A stretch of 33,177 nucleotides of DNA from contig PUNJ01000040.1 of the NCBI GenBank assembly GCA_003551705.1, positions 1 to 33,177 on the forward strand, given 5' to 3'. The DNA is from Chloroflexota bacterium (GTDB lineage Bacteria; Chloroflexota; Dehalococcoidia; UBA2247; RBG-13-53-26). Made by a program: the position numbers and the translations under genes. The number at the start of each line of letters is the position of its first letter. Position 1 is the first letter of the stretch. A model generated the notes under the pieces. That model saw only the letters and a list, made by a program, of their open reading frames with translations, did no database searches and was not told where the DNA came from. This document shows, one piece after another, positions 1 through 7,853 of the stretch.

Positions 1-87
1 CTTGAATAAATCCAAGACCCGTTCGACTTGCATGCATTAGGCACGCCGCCAGCGTTCATCCTGAGCTAGGATCAAACCCTCCAAAAT
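1..87 (-). rRNA. rrs: 16S ribosomal RNA, 5' end only (gene runs off the left edge)
   Basis: The reverse complement starts with the universal 5' segment of 16S rRNA: GTTTGATCCTAGCTCAGG, then GAACGCTGGCGGCGTGCCTA and ATGCATGCAAGTCGAACG. Aligning GTTTGATC to E. coli positions 11-18 puts the mature 5' end near base 87. Only about 87 nt are inside the window. The GGAGGG variant before TTTGATC and the ATGCATGCAAGTCGAACG segment resemble Dehalococcoidia/Chloroflexota sequences; that placement is from memory, not from a search. A strong promoter and a boxA-like leader lie just upstream. Confidence 0.95.
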
Positions 88-102
88 TTCCTTCCACTAT
101 CC

Positions 103-116
103 AATTGTTAAAGTGC
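103..116 (-). promoter_or_regulatory. boxA-like antitermination site in the 16S leader
   Basis: On the reverse strand the leader reads GCACTTTAACAATT, resembling rRNA boxA (TGCTCTTTAACA in E. coli) between the promoter and the 16S 5' end. boxA binds NusB/NusE and supports antitermination in rRNA operons. The call rests on position and partial sequence match. Confidence 0.5.
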
Positions 117-133
117 GTTGAGCAACCCTATAA

Positions 134-162
134 AGATAACCGATTTTGCATATGAGTGTCAA
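134..162 (-). promoter_or_regulatory. sigma70-type promoter of the rRNA operon
   Basis: Reverse strand: a perfect -35 TTGACA (157-162), a 17-base spacer and -10 TTATCT (134-139), about 45 bases upstream of the predicted mature 16S 5' end. Hexamer match, spacing and position all fit an rRNA promoter. Confidence 0.8.
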
Positions 163-227
163 GAGATTTTGCGCACTTTTTCGGGGCGTTCGGCAGCATA
201 CGTTGCGTGGTCTCGCAGGGACCGGCA

Positions 228-608
228 TCAACGTCGTATATTCTTTCGGGATGCATCTAGGCGGTCCAGGGTGGCATCGCTTATACCGAAGTGATGAGCG
301 ATTTCGTGCCTCAGTACCTTGCCGACCTCTCTACGGACCTCTTCATCGTTACGACACTTGGCCTCGATAGGCTTCTGGAAGAGGGTTATCTTGTCCGGCG
401 GTACCAGGTTATAACCCCTGCCTCGCCTGGTCTGCGGCACTCCTTCATAAAGGCCCAACAGGGTCATGTTCCGGGGAAGACGTGAAAGCTGGACACGCGT
501 AGGGTAGTCCTGGACGGTGATGTCCACATTCTCCAAATGCTTCTTGAATTCATCAGGCAGTTCATCTATGGCTGCCAAAACGAGTTCTTCGAAATGCTCG
601 GTATCCAT
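228..608 (-). CDS. zincin-type metallopeptidase (Zincin_1-like), 126 aa
   Basis: A small cytosolic protein whose C-terminal part carries HEIAHHFGISD (residues 101-111), the HExxHxxGxxD arrangement in which two His and a third ligand (here Asp111) bind zinc and Glu102 is the catalytic base. Size and motif position fit the short bacterial zincin family PF06262, whose substrates are generally unknown. An in-frame ATG further upstream would add a Cys/Arg-rich stretch unlike the family. I chose ATG 608 because AGAAAGGA lies a few bases before it. No signal peptide is visible. It follows the zinc-finger gene by 53 bases on the same strand and lies just upstream of the rRNA promoter. Peptidase activity is inferred from the motif only. 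Confidence 0.8.
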   Translation of the reverse strand: MDTEHFEELVLAAIDELPDEFKKHLENVDITVQDYPTRVQLSRLPRNMTLLGLYEGVPQTRRGRGYNLVPPDKITLFQKPIEAKCRNDEEVRREVGKVLRHEIAHHFGISDATLDRLDASRKNIRR

Positions 609-661
609 ACAGTCCTTTCTGCTCATACTGGAGGCAGTAGAGTAGGGCATAGAGATAGGGC

Positions 662-922
662 TCAGTCCCGGCTGGCGACGGCAAAGACAACCTCTCCATC
701 TTCCATGCGCACCTGCATCCTTTGTCCGCAAGTAATGCAGGTAATGGCTCCTCGATAATTGGCTTGGGCGGCACTCAGTGGCACAGGCGTGCCGCACTTC
801 AAACAGGTTAGGCCACTCGTATCAGGCTTCTTATCCACTGAGGCTTGATGGTTCTGCTTATGGGCCATGAACTCCTCGGCAGATTCAAAGGTGAGATTAC
901 AGGAAGCGCATCTGAACGGCAT
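662..922 (-). CDS. small C2H2 zinc-finger plus zinc-ribbon protein, 86 aa
   Basis: Starting at ATG 922, with GGAGG a few bases upstream, the protein begins with an exact C-X2-C-X12-H-X3-H module (Cys5, Cys8, His21, His25) like a classical C2H2 finger. A linker follows, then a CxxC-X18-CxxC ribbon (Cys40/43 and Cys62/65). Both modules should bind zinc, so a nucleic-acid- or protein-binding role is plausible, but no specific function is recognised. A longer reading from 1012 lacks a ribosome site and puts unconserved-looking sequence in front of the finger. The gene may be co-transcribed with the metallopeptidase downstream. Confidence 0.75.
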   Translation of the reverse strand: MPFRCASCNLTFESAEEFMAHKQNHQASVDKKPDTSGLTCLKCGTPVPLSAAQANYRGAITCITCGQRMQVRMEDGEVVFAVASRD

Positions 923-1043
923 GTGACCTCCTTCGGCTCTGTGGAAACGCGGCTGGGAATAGTTAGCCTTGCGAGTCTGAGCTTGTGTAATTAAGTTATA
1001 AGCACTGGCCATTATAGCACAGCCAGTTTGTATTCAGGCCTGA

Positions 1044-1328
1044 TCAATGGTGAGTGGCGAATCCTGAACGTTCGATCCTAAGTTCGAACACTACGGGATT
1101 ATCCGGGTCCGGGCATGCGACCAGTGCCTTCTGTGGGTCTTTTTCCCACGGGAAGGTGCCACCGAACTGGAGGACCTGTGCAAAAGGAAAAAGGGTATAA
1201 AAGGCCCAGGAGCACATGCGCTGCGGTGTAGTCTGGCCTACTAGAAACTCGTCGCCGGTATTGTGTTGCGCCTGGCAGATTCCACTCTGTTTCACAACGC
1301 GGGCTACGATTACCTGGTCATGTTTCAT
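1044..1328 (-). CDS. TIGR04076 family protein, 94 aa
   Basis: A short protein whose C-terminal CPDPDNPVVFELRIER and central CSWAFYTLFPF segments match my recollection of the TIGR04076 family, small cysteine-containing proteins of unknown function found mainly in anaerobes. Cysteines are at residues 18, 39 and 72. The ATG overlaps the stop of the lipid kinase gene (ATGA, 1325-1328), so the two are probably translationally coupled. No membrane segment or signal peptide is seen. The family name is fairly secure; no biochemical role can be given. Confidence 0.7.
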   Translation of the reverse strand: MKHDQVIVARVVKQSGICQAQHNTGDEFLVGQTTPQRMCSWAFYTLFPFAQVLQFGGTFPWEKDPQKALVACPDPDNPVVFELRIERSGFATHH

Positions 1329-2251
1329 ATGCCTGCTAGACCGAGGGCCTTCGGAATGATCTGGAACTTGGCGGGAAGCCGGCCTACCAGATCGCCATCC
1401 ATCTCCAGGAGAACCTCTTTCTCGGATGAAGCTTCCAGCCGTTTAGCCTGATAGTACTCTACCTTGTCAAGTTCAAGGTGTGTACCCTTGTAGAGCTTGG
1501 GTACGCACCTCAGTCCCTGTAGCAGACCAAAATTTCCTACAGATATGATATCAAACAGGCCATCATCCATCTTGGCTCGGGGGGCTGCATGGAAACCGCG
1601 GCCGAAGTACCTTCCGTTGGCAATGATCACATTCCTTGCATCGACCCGGAAAGGGCCGTTGCCGTAAATGGCCAGGTCAATTTCTCTGGCACCATACGTG
1701 AGTGCCGCCATGACGATACCCCAAGTGTAGTTGGGACGCTTTCCCAGGATTCGAGGAGAGCGCGCTGCTCTTTGGACCACAACGCCGCCTCCACCGAGGT
1801 CAGCGATATTCAGAAAGAAGCGGTGGCATATATTGCCGTCAAGTCCCACAAATTCAGCCCGGCCCACATCGACCATGGTTGTGTGGCCATTGTGTAGGGA
1901 CTTCGCGATCTGGGTGGTCTCTTTGGGCAGGGCCAGAGTCCGTGCCAGGTCGCAGCCCGATCCGAGAGGAATTACTCCCAGTAATGGGCTTCTTAGGCCC
2001 AGTGCTTGGTCACTATAGATGCCATTCACAACCTCGTTTACTGTACCGTCGCCGCCCACGGCCACAACCAACTCAAACCCCGAATCGGCCGCCTCCCTGG
2101 CCAGTACAGTTGCCTGACCAAAGGATTCGGTCATCCTGACGTCATGTTGGGAGTGCCCGTTACCGTTGATGTAGCTCTCTATGCGATGCCAGGAAGCTGG
2201 GCACCGCCCTATGGCAATTGTGTTGACTATATAAGCAGTTCTACTCAGAAT
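1325..2251 (-). CDS. diacylglycerol kinase / YegS-type lipid kinase, non-canonical start
   Basis: The ATP-binding signature GGDGTVNEVVNG and a following GVIPLGSGCDLAR segment identify the DAGK catalytic family (PF00781), which phosphorylates diacylglycerol or related lipids at the membrane face. The first in-frame ATG is at 2134 (269 aa), but the frame stays open upstream and encodes AYIVNTIAIGRCPASWHRIE, which looks like the family's N-terminal beta-strand and nucleotide loop (normally xxIVNPxAGxG). Including it needs an ATT (2251) or CTG (2248) start and gives ~308 aa, the usual family length. No ATG, GTG or TTG exists in that stretch, and a stop lies upstream. The 5' boundary is therefore uncertain; 2134 is the conservative alternative. 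The motif's Pro and first Gly are lost, so N-terminal decay is possible. Confidence 0.75.
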   Translation of the reverse strand: MLSRTAYIVNTIAIGRCPASWHRIESYINGNGHSQHDVRMTESFGQATVLAREAADSGFELVVAVGGDGTVNEVVNGIYSDQALGLRSPLLGVIPLGSGCDLARTLALPKETTQIAKSLHNGHTTMVDVGRAEFVGLDGNICHRFFLNIADLGGGGVVVQRAARSPRILGKRPNYTWGIVMAALTYGAREIDLAIYGNGPFRVDARNVIIANGRYFGRGFHAAPRAKMDDGLFDIISVGNFGLLQGLRCVPKLYKGTHLELDKVEYYQAKRLEASSEKEVLLEMDGDLVGRLPAKFQIIPKALGLAGI

Positions 2252-2711
2252 GCCCCCGGGGCGAGGTACTACGGGTTTCTTGCTATTTTACGTCGTATCG
2301 CGGGACTTATCAACAACCAAGCGTGCTGTGTGCATGGTTAGTTACTGCCTTGAGTAATTCATTTGAGACAGCAGCTTAACCGGGGGCTTCACCGTTTGGA
2401 ACCGTTCTTTAACCGGCTTTGTGCTATCAATTCATTAGGGTGCATCTTGTTTGGCTCATGCCCTTCCATGCCGGCAAGAGTATTCAGGATCGGCCAGCTT
2501 GGAAGGTAGCTAGTTGTTGGATAGCTTGCAGATAACAAACTCGCTGCTGTGACTATTTTGAGGCTGCCTTTTGGGTTATCCCTGTATCATATCTGTACCT
2601 GACGGGAGATCTGCCTTATCTCAGGGACTTCGTCGGAGCCCCGGTCAACTCGTATAGTGAAAGAAATAGGCGCAGTCTGTGCCATGAACTAAAGAGGTGT
2701 AAGGAGGGGAG
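2252..2711. other. 460-base intergenic region, divergent lipid kinase and Asp23 operon
   Basis: No ORF with a ribosome site, tRNA or recognisable riboswitch is visible. It must hold promoters for the genes leaving in both directions. TTAACCGG occurs twice (near 2377 and 2411). The last bases carry AAGGAGGGG, the ribosome site of the first Asp23 gene. I could not find a convincing -35/-10 pair. Confidence 0.4.
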
Positions 2712-3161
2712 ATGCAACAGGAAGCACAAAGCCCTGCAAGAATCAGGGAAAAGGAGATGTCGGGGCGTTTGGAGGAGATGCAGGCAGGTGGGGAAATTCT
2801 CATATCTGGTCAGACTTCCATCAGTGACAACGTGATCGCTGCCATTGTCGGAGTAGCCGCCAGCGAAATTGAAGGCATTGCCAGCCTTGGTACGAGTTCG
2901 GTGCGGCGGACCATCTCGGAACGTCTTGGTGGAGCGGAACGCAGGACAAGGGGAGTAGCAGTAGAAGTCGGCAAGAAAGAGGCCATTCTGGACATCGAAA
3001 TGAGGGTTATTTATGGCTATAACATTCCCAATATGATTGTGGAATTGCGTAGCAAGGTAGCTTCGAGGTTGTTGGACCTGACGGCCCTGCGGGCCAAGGC
3101 CATAAACATATCCGTTGTTGATCTGGAATTTCCGGAGCGCATGCCGGGCAGGCTTCAATAA
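2712..3161 (+). CDS. Asp23/Gls24 family envelope stress protein, copy 1 (149 aa)
   Basis: After a ~25-residue charged leader, the Asp23/Gls24 domain runs from GQTSISDNVIAAIVGVAA through IASLG to VDLEFPE. The family is best known from Firmicutes, where Asp23 is a membrane-associated protein held by AmaP and its loss triggers cell-wall stress responses. No signal peptide or membrane segment is present. AAGGAGGGG sits just upstream of the ATG. It is the first gene of a four-gene forward operon (two Asp23 paralogues, AmaP-like anchor, small membrane protein), and that context supports an envelope-homeostasis role. Confidence 0.88.
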   Translation: MQQEAQSPARIREKEMSGRLEEMQAGGEILISGQTSISDNVIAAIVGVAASEIEGIASLGTSSVRRTISERLGGAERRTRGVAVEVGKKEAILDIEMRVIYGYNIPNMIVELRSKVASRLLDLTALRAKAINISVVDLEFPERMPGRLQ

Positions 3162-3218
3162 AGAGCACCATCTATCCAGATGCAAGACATGTTTCTCGGA
3201 GCCTGAGAGGAGGCGCAC

Positions 3219-3644
3219 ATGAGAAGACAGGGCAAGATGGTTGCAAGAGCAGGCAAAGCCAGCCATGAGAGTGCGCCGATATCGAGTGGATATGAGGTGG
3301 GTGGTGAAACTTCCATAGATGATGATGTAATTTCCTCCGTAGCTGTCATAGCCGCCGGCGAGGTCCAGGGGGTAGCCAGTCTAGGCACGAGTTCCATCAG
3401 GCGCACGTGGGTCGAGATTCCCAGTGATATTGGTAAGGTGGGAACTGCGCAGGGTAGCGAGAAAGAGGAAGTGGTTGTCAATCTGACGCTCAACGCCATA
3501 TATGGTTATAGAATCCCCGATATTGTCAGCCAAATACGCATGAGGGTGGCTGATCGTTTACAGGACCTCATTGGAATTAGCGCAAGGGAGATTAATATTG
3601 AGGTGGCGGACATAGAGTTTCCGGAAAGAACATTGCAAGAGTAG
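3219..3644 (+). CDS. Asp23/Gls24 family protein, copy 2 (141 aa)
   Basis: A paralogue of the preceding gene sharing the core pattern: TSIDDDVISSVAVIAAGE, VASLGTSSIRRT, IYGYRIPDI and VADIEFPER, with only short N-terminal differences. GAGGAGG stands ~8 bases before the ATG. Like copy 1 it has no transmembrane segment, so it presumably sits at the membrane through the AmaP-like protein encoded next. The shared SLGTSS-R-R-T motif and similar length point to a local tandem duplication. Two Asp23 proteins could form mixed assemblies; that is inference. Confidence 0.88.
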   Translation: MRRQGKMVARAGKASHESAPISSGYEVGGETSIDDDVISSVAVIAAGEVQGVASLGTSSIRRTWVEIPSDIGKVGTAQGSEKEEVVVNLTLNAIYGYRIPDIVSQIRMRVADRLQDLIGISAREINIEVADIEFPERTLQE

Positions 3645-3716
3645 GAATAGACGGGAATGAGAACCATGTAATCAACCAGGCTTGCTTGCAAGGCCTTTAC
3701 GGAAGGGGGTGGAATT

Positions 3717-4292
3717 GTGTTGGACGCTTTAAACAGAGTAGTGGTGATATTGGTAATCTTGGCGATATTGGCTGCAGCCATATTTGTACTGCTTGTAACC
3801 TTGGGTACGGTTGATCCCGATATAGCGCCCGCCGGCTGGTTTGAAGAGCCGTTGCAGAGCGCAGCGGATGCCACAGGATGGACCCGGGTTGCAATCATAG
3901 CTATCAGCATTATCGTGGCTCTCTTGATGGTGGTGTGGCTTGCTCGAGAACTCATGCCGAGACGCCGTCGTCCGGCCACTTTTTTGATCAGCTCGGGGGA
4001 TTCCGGTATGGCTACGATAGACCGTCAAAGTGTCCGTGAACTGTCAAAGAAGACAGCAGCCACTGTCCATAACGTCAAAGATGTTGAGTGCCGGGTGGGT
4101 GAGGGCAGGACCGGGCTCTTCATTTCCTGCGATGTTACGGTGGTCATGGGTACAAATATACCTGAGACCAGTGCTGAAATACAGAGCAAGGTAAAGGACT
4201 CTGTCCAGAACTATACGGGGCTAGCCATAAGCACGGTCGATGTCAGGGCTAGGTACGAGCCGGGGGAGGCCCGGCACGTCAATCTGGACTGA
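3717..4292 (+). CDS. amaP: AmaP-like alkaline shock membrane anchor (191 aa)
   Basis: Two transmembrane helices flank a short loop: roughly residues 5-28 (VVVILVILAILAAAIFVLLV) and 60-78 (VAIIAISIIVALLMVVWL). An Arg-rich stretch and a C-terminal Asp23-like domain (SVRELSKKTAATVHNV to STVDVRARY) follow. This is the layout of AmaP, which tethers Asp23 to the inner face of the membrane. The start is GTG 3717, with GGGGGTGGA upstream; a TTG follows immediately. It lies between the Asp23 genes and the small membrane gene of the same operon, 11 bases before the latter. Family assignment is based on architecture and gene order. Confidence 0.85.
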   Translation: MLDALNRVVVILVILAILAAAIFVLLVTLGTVDPDIAPAGWFEEPLQSAADATGWTRVAIIAISIIVALLMVVWLARELMPRRRRPATFLISSGDSGMATIDRQSVRELSKKTAATVHNVKDVECRVGEGRTGLFISCDVTVVMGTNIPETSAEIQSKVKDSVQNYTGLAISTVDVRARYEPGEARHVNLD

Positions 4293-4303
4293 GGAGGAGC
4301 AGG

Positions 4304-4501
4304 ATGGAAACGAGAACCATCGGGATACTGATCGGTATTGTGATAGGGGTTGTCTTCGTATGGCAGGGAGCCTTGAATGCCTTTTTCGTAGCTCTCATAA
4401 TTCTGGCCGGTTGGATCATAGCCAAAATCGTAACGGGCGAGATTGACTTGCTTGAAACCTACGAGCGATTCCAGGAGGGCAGGCCGAAGCGTCGAAGATA
4501 A
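4304..4501 (+). CDS. small membrane protein of the Asp23/AmaP operon (DUF2273-like, 65 aa)
   Basis: A 65-residue protein that is almost all membrane-spanning: two hydrophobic stretches (TIGILIGIVIGVVFVWQGAL and FFVALIILAGWIIAKIV) followed by an acidic then basic tail ending GRPKRRR. GAGGAGGAGCAGG precedes the ATG. Small DUF2273-type membrane proteins accompany amaP/asp23 clusters, and this gene occupies the expected place. It probably adds to the membrane anchor of the Asp23 complex; DUF membership is judged from size, topology and context. Confidence 0.75.
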   Translation: METRTIGILIGIVIGVVFVWQGALNAFFVALIILAGWIIAKIVTGEIDLLETYERFQEGRPKRRR

Positions 4502-4620
4502 ACATGCCGGAAACGAAGCACTTTTGACCACCGCGAGTCTATGTGGGCCGGACAACTCTGCTCTGCTTTGGCTGCAGACATGATGCAAATGCCGGGCCGA
4601 TTGGCTATCATATTCTCGTC

Positions 4621-5397
4621 ATGCTGGCCTTGCTGGCAGCCATGAAGGAGGAGATAGCAGGTATCCGGGAACGGATGCTCATAGAGGAGAGCCTGGAAAG
4701 ACCGGGGTGCCGGATCTATGCCGGCAGTTACCGGTCAAAGCCGGTGGTACTGGCACAGACAGGCATCGGAAAAGACCGTGTCCAGGCCGCTACCAGGGCC
4801 GTCCTGGAGCGTTATCCGGTGGACATATTGGTATCAATGGGAATCGCCGGTGCCTTGATGAGGTCTCTGAGAGTCGGCGATGTCTTCATCTGTGCCCAAC
4901 TTGCAACGAACCTGCCTCCAGGAGATTCGGTCGCGGCGTTGCATTGCCATTCAGCTGCCGGCCTGGTTGCTCTGGCATCGGAGGCTTTGATGACCAACGG
5001 AGTCAAATTCGTCACAGGGAAGAGTCTTTCCGTATTGGAAGCCATCATAGAGCCTGAACACAAGCAGGGCCTTGCCGACGATCATGAAGCCGGCGTGGTT
5101 GACATGGAGAGCTTCTGGGCAGCCGGAATTGCTTCAGAATATGGCATTCCATTCCTTGCTGTCAGGGTGGTGTCTGATACTTCCTATGAAAGGATCCCGG
5201 ATTTCGGCCAATTCACCAAGGCAAACGGCGACTTGAAGGCGAGAGAAGCTGGCTTATACTTTTTCAAACATCCCATACACCTTCTCTACATGATTAGGAT
5301 GTGGCGTAACGTAGCCAGGGCGAAGAGCAATCTGCGGCTGGCACTGCAATCGATCATAGACCTTGTTCCTGAGGATTCCCTGGTCTCCTGCCGTTGA
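4621..5397 (+). CDS. MTA/SAH nucleosidase-like phosphorylase superfamily protein (258 aa)
   Basis: The fold signature of the PNP/UDP superfamily is clear: LLAAMKEEI at the N-terminus (the acidic position used by MTA/SAH nucleosidases), TGIGKDRVQAA, SMGIAGAL, the VDMES nucleoside-binding motif, and VRVVSDTS with the catalytic-type Asp. It would cleave the glycosidic bond of a purine nucleoside such as methylthioadenosine or adenosylhomocysteine. A ~40-residue C-terminal extension, HPIHLLYMIRMWRNVARAKS, resembles hopanoid-associated HpnG-type phosphorylases, so that is an alternative. I start at ATG 4621 because the preceding in-frame stretch is not family-like; no ribosome site is visible, so the message may be leaderless. 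It ends 6 bases from a convergent kinase gene. Confidence 0.78.
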   Translation: MLALLAAMKEEIAGIRERMLIEESLERPGCRIYAGSYRSKPVVLAQTGIGKDRVQAATRAVLERYPVDILVSMGIAGALMRSLRVGDVFICAQLATNLPPGDSVAALHCHSAAGLVALASEALMTNGVKFVTGKSLSVLEAIIEPEHKQGLADDHEAGVVDMESFWAAGIASEYGIPFLAVRVVSDTSYERIPDFGQFTKANGDLKAREAGLYFFKHPIHLLYMIRMWRNVARAKSNLRLALQSIIDLVPEDSLVSCR

Positions 5398-5403
5398 GCC
5401 GGT

Positions 5404-7566
5404 TCATAGTTGTATGCGAACGTCCAGGATATCATCCAACCAGGGTTCAACATTGTCTTGGGGCCCGTGAGCGTCTTCGGCCATATCCGGAAAAGTGAAG
5501 AAAAACCGGGTGCCTTTGCCTGGTTCTGAATCAGCCCAGATCGTGCCTCCGTGCTGTTCCACGATCCTCTTGCAAATAGGCAGTCCGATGCCGGTCCCCG
5601 GATATTTGTTCCAGCCATGAAGACGGTTGAATATGAGAAATATCTTGTCCAGGAACTCGTTCTCTATACCCAGACCGTTGTCCTCCAGGGTAAAAAGCCA
5701 AGTGTCGTCCTGTCTATTTGCCTTGATGTGAATTTGGGGCGGGTCATCCCTTCGAAACTTGAGGGCGTTGTCTATAAGATGCTTGAGAAGTTCCTGTAGC
5801 TGTACGTGGTTGGTGAGGAGAGTCGGAAGCCAGTCACTGGTTATCGTCGCATCAGCTTCTGAAATGGTAGGTTGCAGGTCCTCCATGACTTTGTTCAAGA
5901 TCAGATTACAGTCAACCGGTTCATATTCGAAGCGCCGCATGCTCATCGCGGAGTAGGCGAGGAAATCATTCATGAGTTTGTATAACCGCCGGGCTCCGTC
6001 CACTGCATATTCAATGAACTCCTCGGCTTCCTTGTCCAGCCTGCCTCGACAATGGCGGTCCAAGAGTTGTACATAGCTGATTATCTGGCGGATAGGCTCT
6101 TGCAGGTGGTGGGAGGAAACATGGGCAAACTCTCTCAGTTCCGCGGTGGAGCGAGCAACGTCGGTCAGGGCCCGATGCAGTTTGATATCCGTGGTCCTTT
6201 GCTCTGAGAAATCGTACAGAAGCGCTAGGGTGGCTGATTTTCGCTGGTATATTGTGGGCACCGTAATCAATTCGATTTCCTTGACGGTGCCGTTTTTGCA
6301 CTTGATACTACTGGTGGTTCTTGTTGACCGTTCGCCGTTACGGGGGCTGCTATCATGCGTCATCTGGACCCAGAAATCACAGGATAGTCCAAACAATTCT
6401 TCATCCGAATAACCCGTCATACTTGACATTGCGCCGTTTACGAATCTCAATTCTCCTTCTTGCAGGATTATCACCCCATGTCGGGCATTCTCTGCGATAA
6501 AGGAGAATCTATCCTCGGACGCCTTCAAAGCGTCTTCTGCATGTCTGTTCGATACCTCGGAGCTTGCGAACTGCATTTGTTCGCTGGCAGCGACCGGATC
6601 GCGAAATTGCATAACTGATGCAGGTATAGCCATGTCATACTCATGCGTTTGCTGAACGCTGTGATGGCCGTACAACGACTGCTGAGGGGTGACGTCCAAA
6701 ACGAAGCCTGCCAGGACTTCAACGTCTTCTTTCTCGAGCGATATGGCGGAACCTTTTTCCCATACCCACTTCAGCCGGCCTTCCCGTGTACGCAGGCGGT
6801 AGACAGAATCATAAGGTCTCTGTGCGGACAGCGCTTGTCCTATTTCCTTGACCACCCGACGCCTATCGTCTTCGTGCACCAGTTCAATATAGCTGACAAG
6901 GGCATTATGTTTGAGTTCGTCTGGGGAATAGCCTGTAAGGTTCCGGCAACCTTTGTTCAAGACCAGCATTGTTCTGCGGTCGTCGTTCAGGCTACGGTAG
7001 GCCAGGCCGGGGAAGCTGTCAAGAAAATTGACGAGTGATTTGTTTGAAACCTTGCAGGCGGCCAGTTCCCTGCGCATCCTCTGTTCCATGGCTATCTGAT
7101 CAAGAACGTGCTTCATCTTGTAGGGAAAAAGGCCTGTATAGACATCGTCATAGAGAATACAGTCCCGGGCTCCTTTGCTCATGATGTCGATAGCCAATCT
7201 CTGGTCGGCCTCCTCCAGCAGCACGACAAAAGGCGCCCTTGCTTGTATATCGCTAAGAAAGTTGACCAGGTCAGACTGGTTCCCTGTCTCGCCGGATTGA
7301 CCCCGTCCCAAAGCAGGGCAGTCCAAGCAGACCAAAAGATCGTCCGAGGTTTCGATCAGTTCGATAGCGTCGGTGGTCCTGCTGGCACAAATGACTTGAC
7401 ATCCCGCTTTTTCCAGGCTTGTCTTGGCCAGGTTCCGCAGGTCCCAGTTGTTGATGGATAGAAGGATTTCCGGTTCCACCATGAATTGGTCGTGGTACTC
7501 TCTTGAATGACCCATAGCCGCAGTGAACGCAGACTGTTCGCTTTTCTCTGCCGGTTTGCATTTCAA
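5404..7566 (-). CDS. PAS-domain histidine kinase with degenerate N-terminal receiver (720 aa)
   Basis: In order: a receiver-like domain (~31-150); PAS 1 (~178-296, ending VLDVTPQ); PAS 2 (~350-456, LYDFSEQ); a HisKA domain with H486 in FAHVSSHHLQEPIRQ, of the phytochrome-type SHxLQEPxR class; and HATPase_c with N-box LIDNALKF, G1 DNGLGIE and G2 GTGIGLP. No membrane segment is seen, so it is probably a soluble sensor. In the receiver the acidic pair is replaced (ILLSINNWD), although an Asp remains at the phosphoacceptor-like site (CLDCP, residue 82), so this domain is probably not phosphorylated normally. The listed start is TTG 7566; ATGs at 7515 and 7482 are alternatives and none has a good ribosome site. 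No partner regulator is adjacent. Confidence 0.88.
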   Translation of the reverse strand: MKCKPAEKSEQSAFTAAMGHSREYHDQFMVEPEILLSINNWDLRNLAKTSLEKAGCQVICASRTTDAIELIETSDDLLVCLDCPALGRGQSGETGNQSDLVNFLSDIQARAPFVVLLEEADQRLAIDIMSKGARDCILYDDVYTGLFPYKMKHVLDQIAMEQRMRRELAACKVSNKSLVNFLDSFPGLAYRSLNDDRRTMLVLNKGCRNLTGYSPDELKHNALVSYIELVHEDDRRRVVKEIGQALSAQRPYDSVYRLRTREGRLKWVWEKGSAISLEKEDVEVLAGFVLDVTPQQSLYGHHSVQQTHEYDMAIPASVMQFRDPVAASEQMQFASSEVSNRHAEDALKASEDRFSFIAENARHGVIILQEGELRFVNGAMSSMTGYSDEELFGLSCDFWVQMTHDSSPRNGERSTRTTSSIKCKNGTVKEIELITVPTIYQRKSATLALLYDFSEQRTTDIKLHRALTDVARSTAELREFAHVSSHHLQEPIRQIISYVQLLDRHCRGRLDKEAEEFIEYAVDGARRLYKLMNDFLAYSAMSMRRFEYEPVDCNLILNKVMEDLQPTISEADATITSDWLPTLLTNHVQLQELLKHLIDNALKFRRDDPPQIHIKANRQDDTWLFTLEDNGLGIENEFLDKIFLIFNRLHGWNKYPGTGIGLPICKRIVEQHGGTIWADSEPGKGTRFFFTFPDMAEDAHGPQDNVEPWLDDILDVRIQL

Positions 7567-7853
7567 CTATCTGATCTTAGTCCCGTAGGCGAGAAGAGAC
7601 AACAGGGGCAACACCGGCACTGTCTGGATGCAGATACCCAATCAAGTCAGGGCTTGCAAGTACCAGCATGCCAAAAGGACGCAGCACTGCACGCCTATGG
7701 TTGGCTTGGAGACATTATGGTAAGGTGCTGCCGCCAAGGGCCCTGGCTGCAGCGATCCCTAGCCGGTCCCGGTGAAGGTGACGGTGCTGAAAGCAAAAAC
7801 ATGGTCCGGGAACCATCTGGGTCCTTGTTTTCATTGAGTCATGTAGTGGAAGC

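Noticed and set aside
7567-7853. Riboswitch or small RNA between the kinase and the SDR gene
   Set aside because: Several GC-rich short stems are possible on either strand, but none matches a riboswitch core I can recognise.
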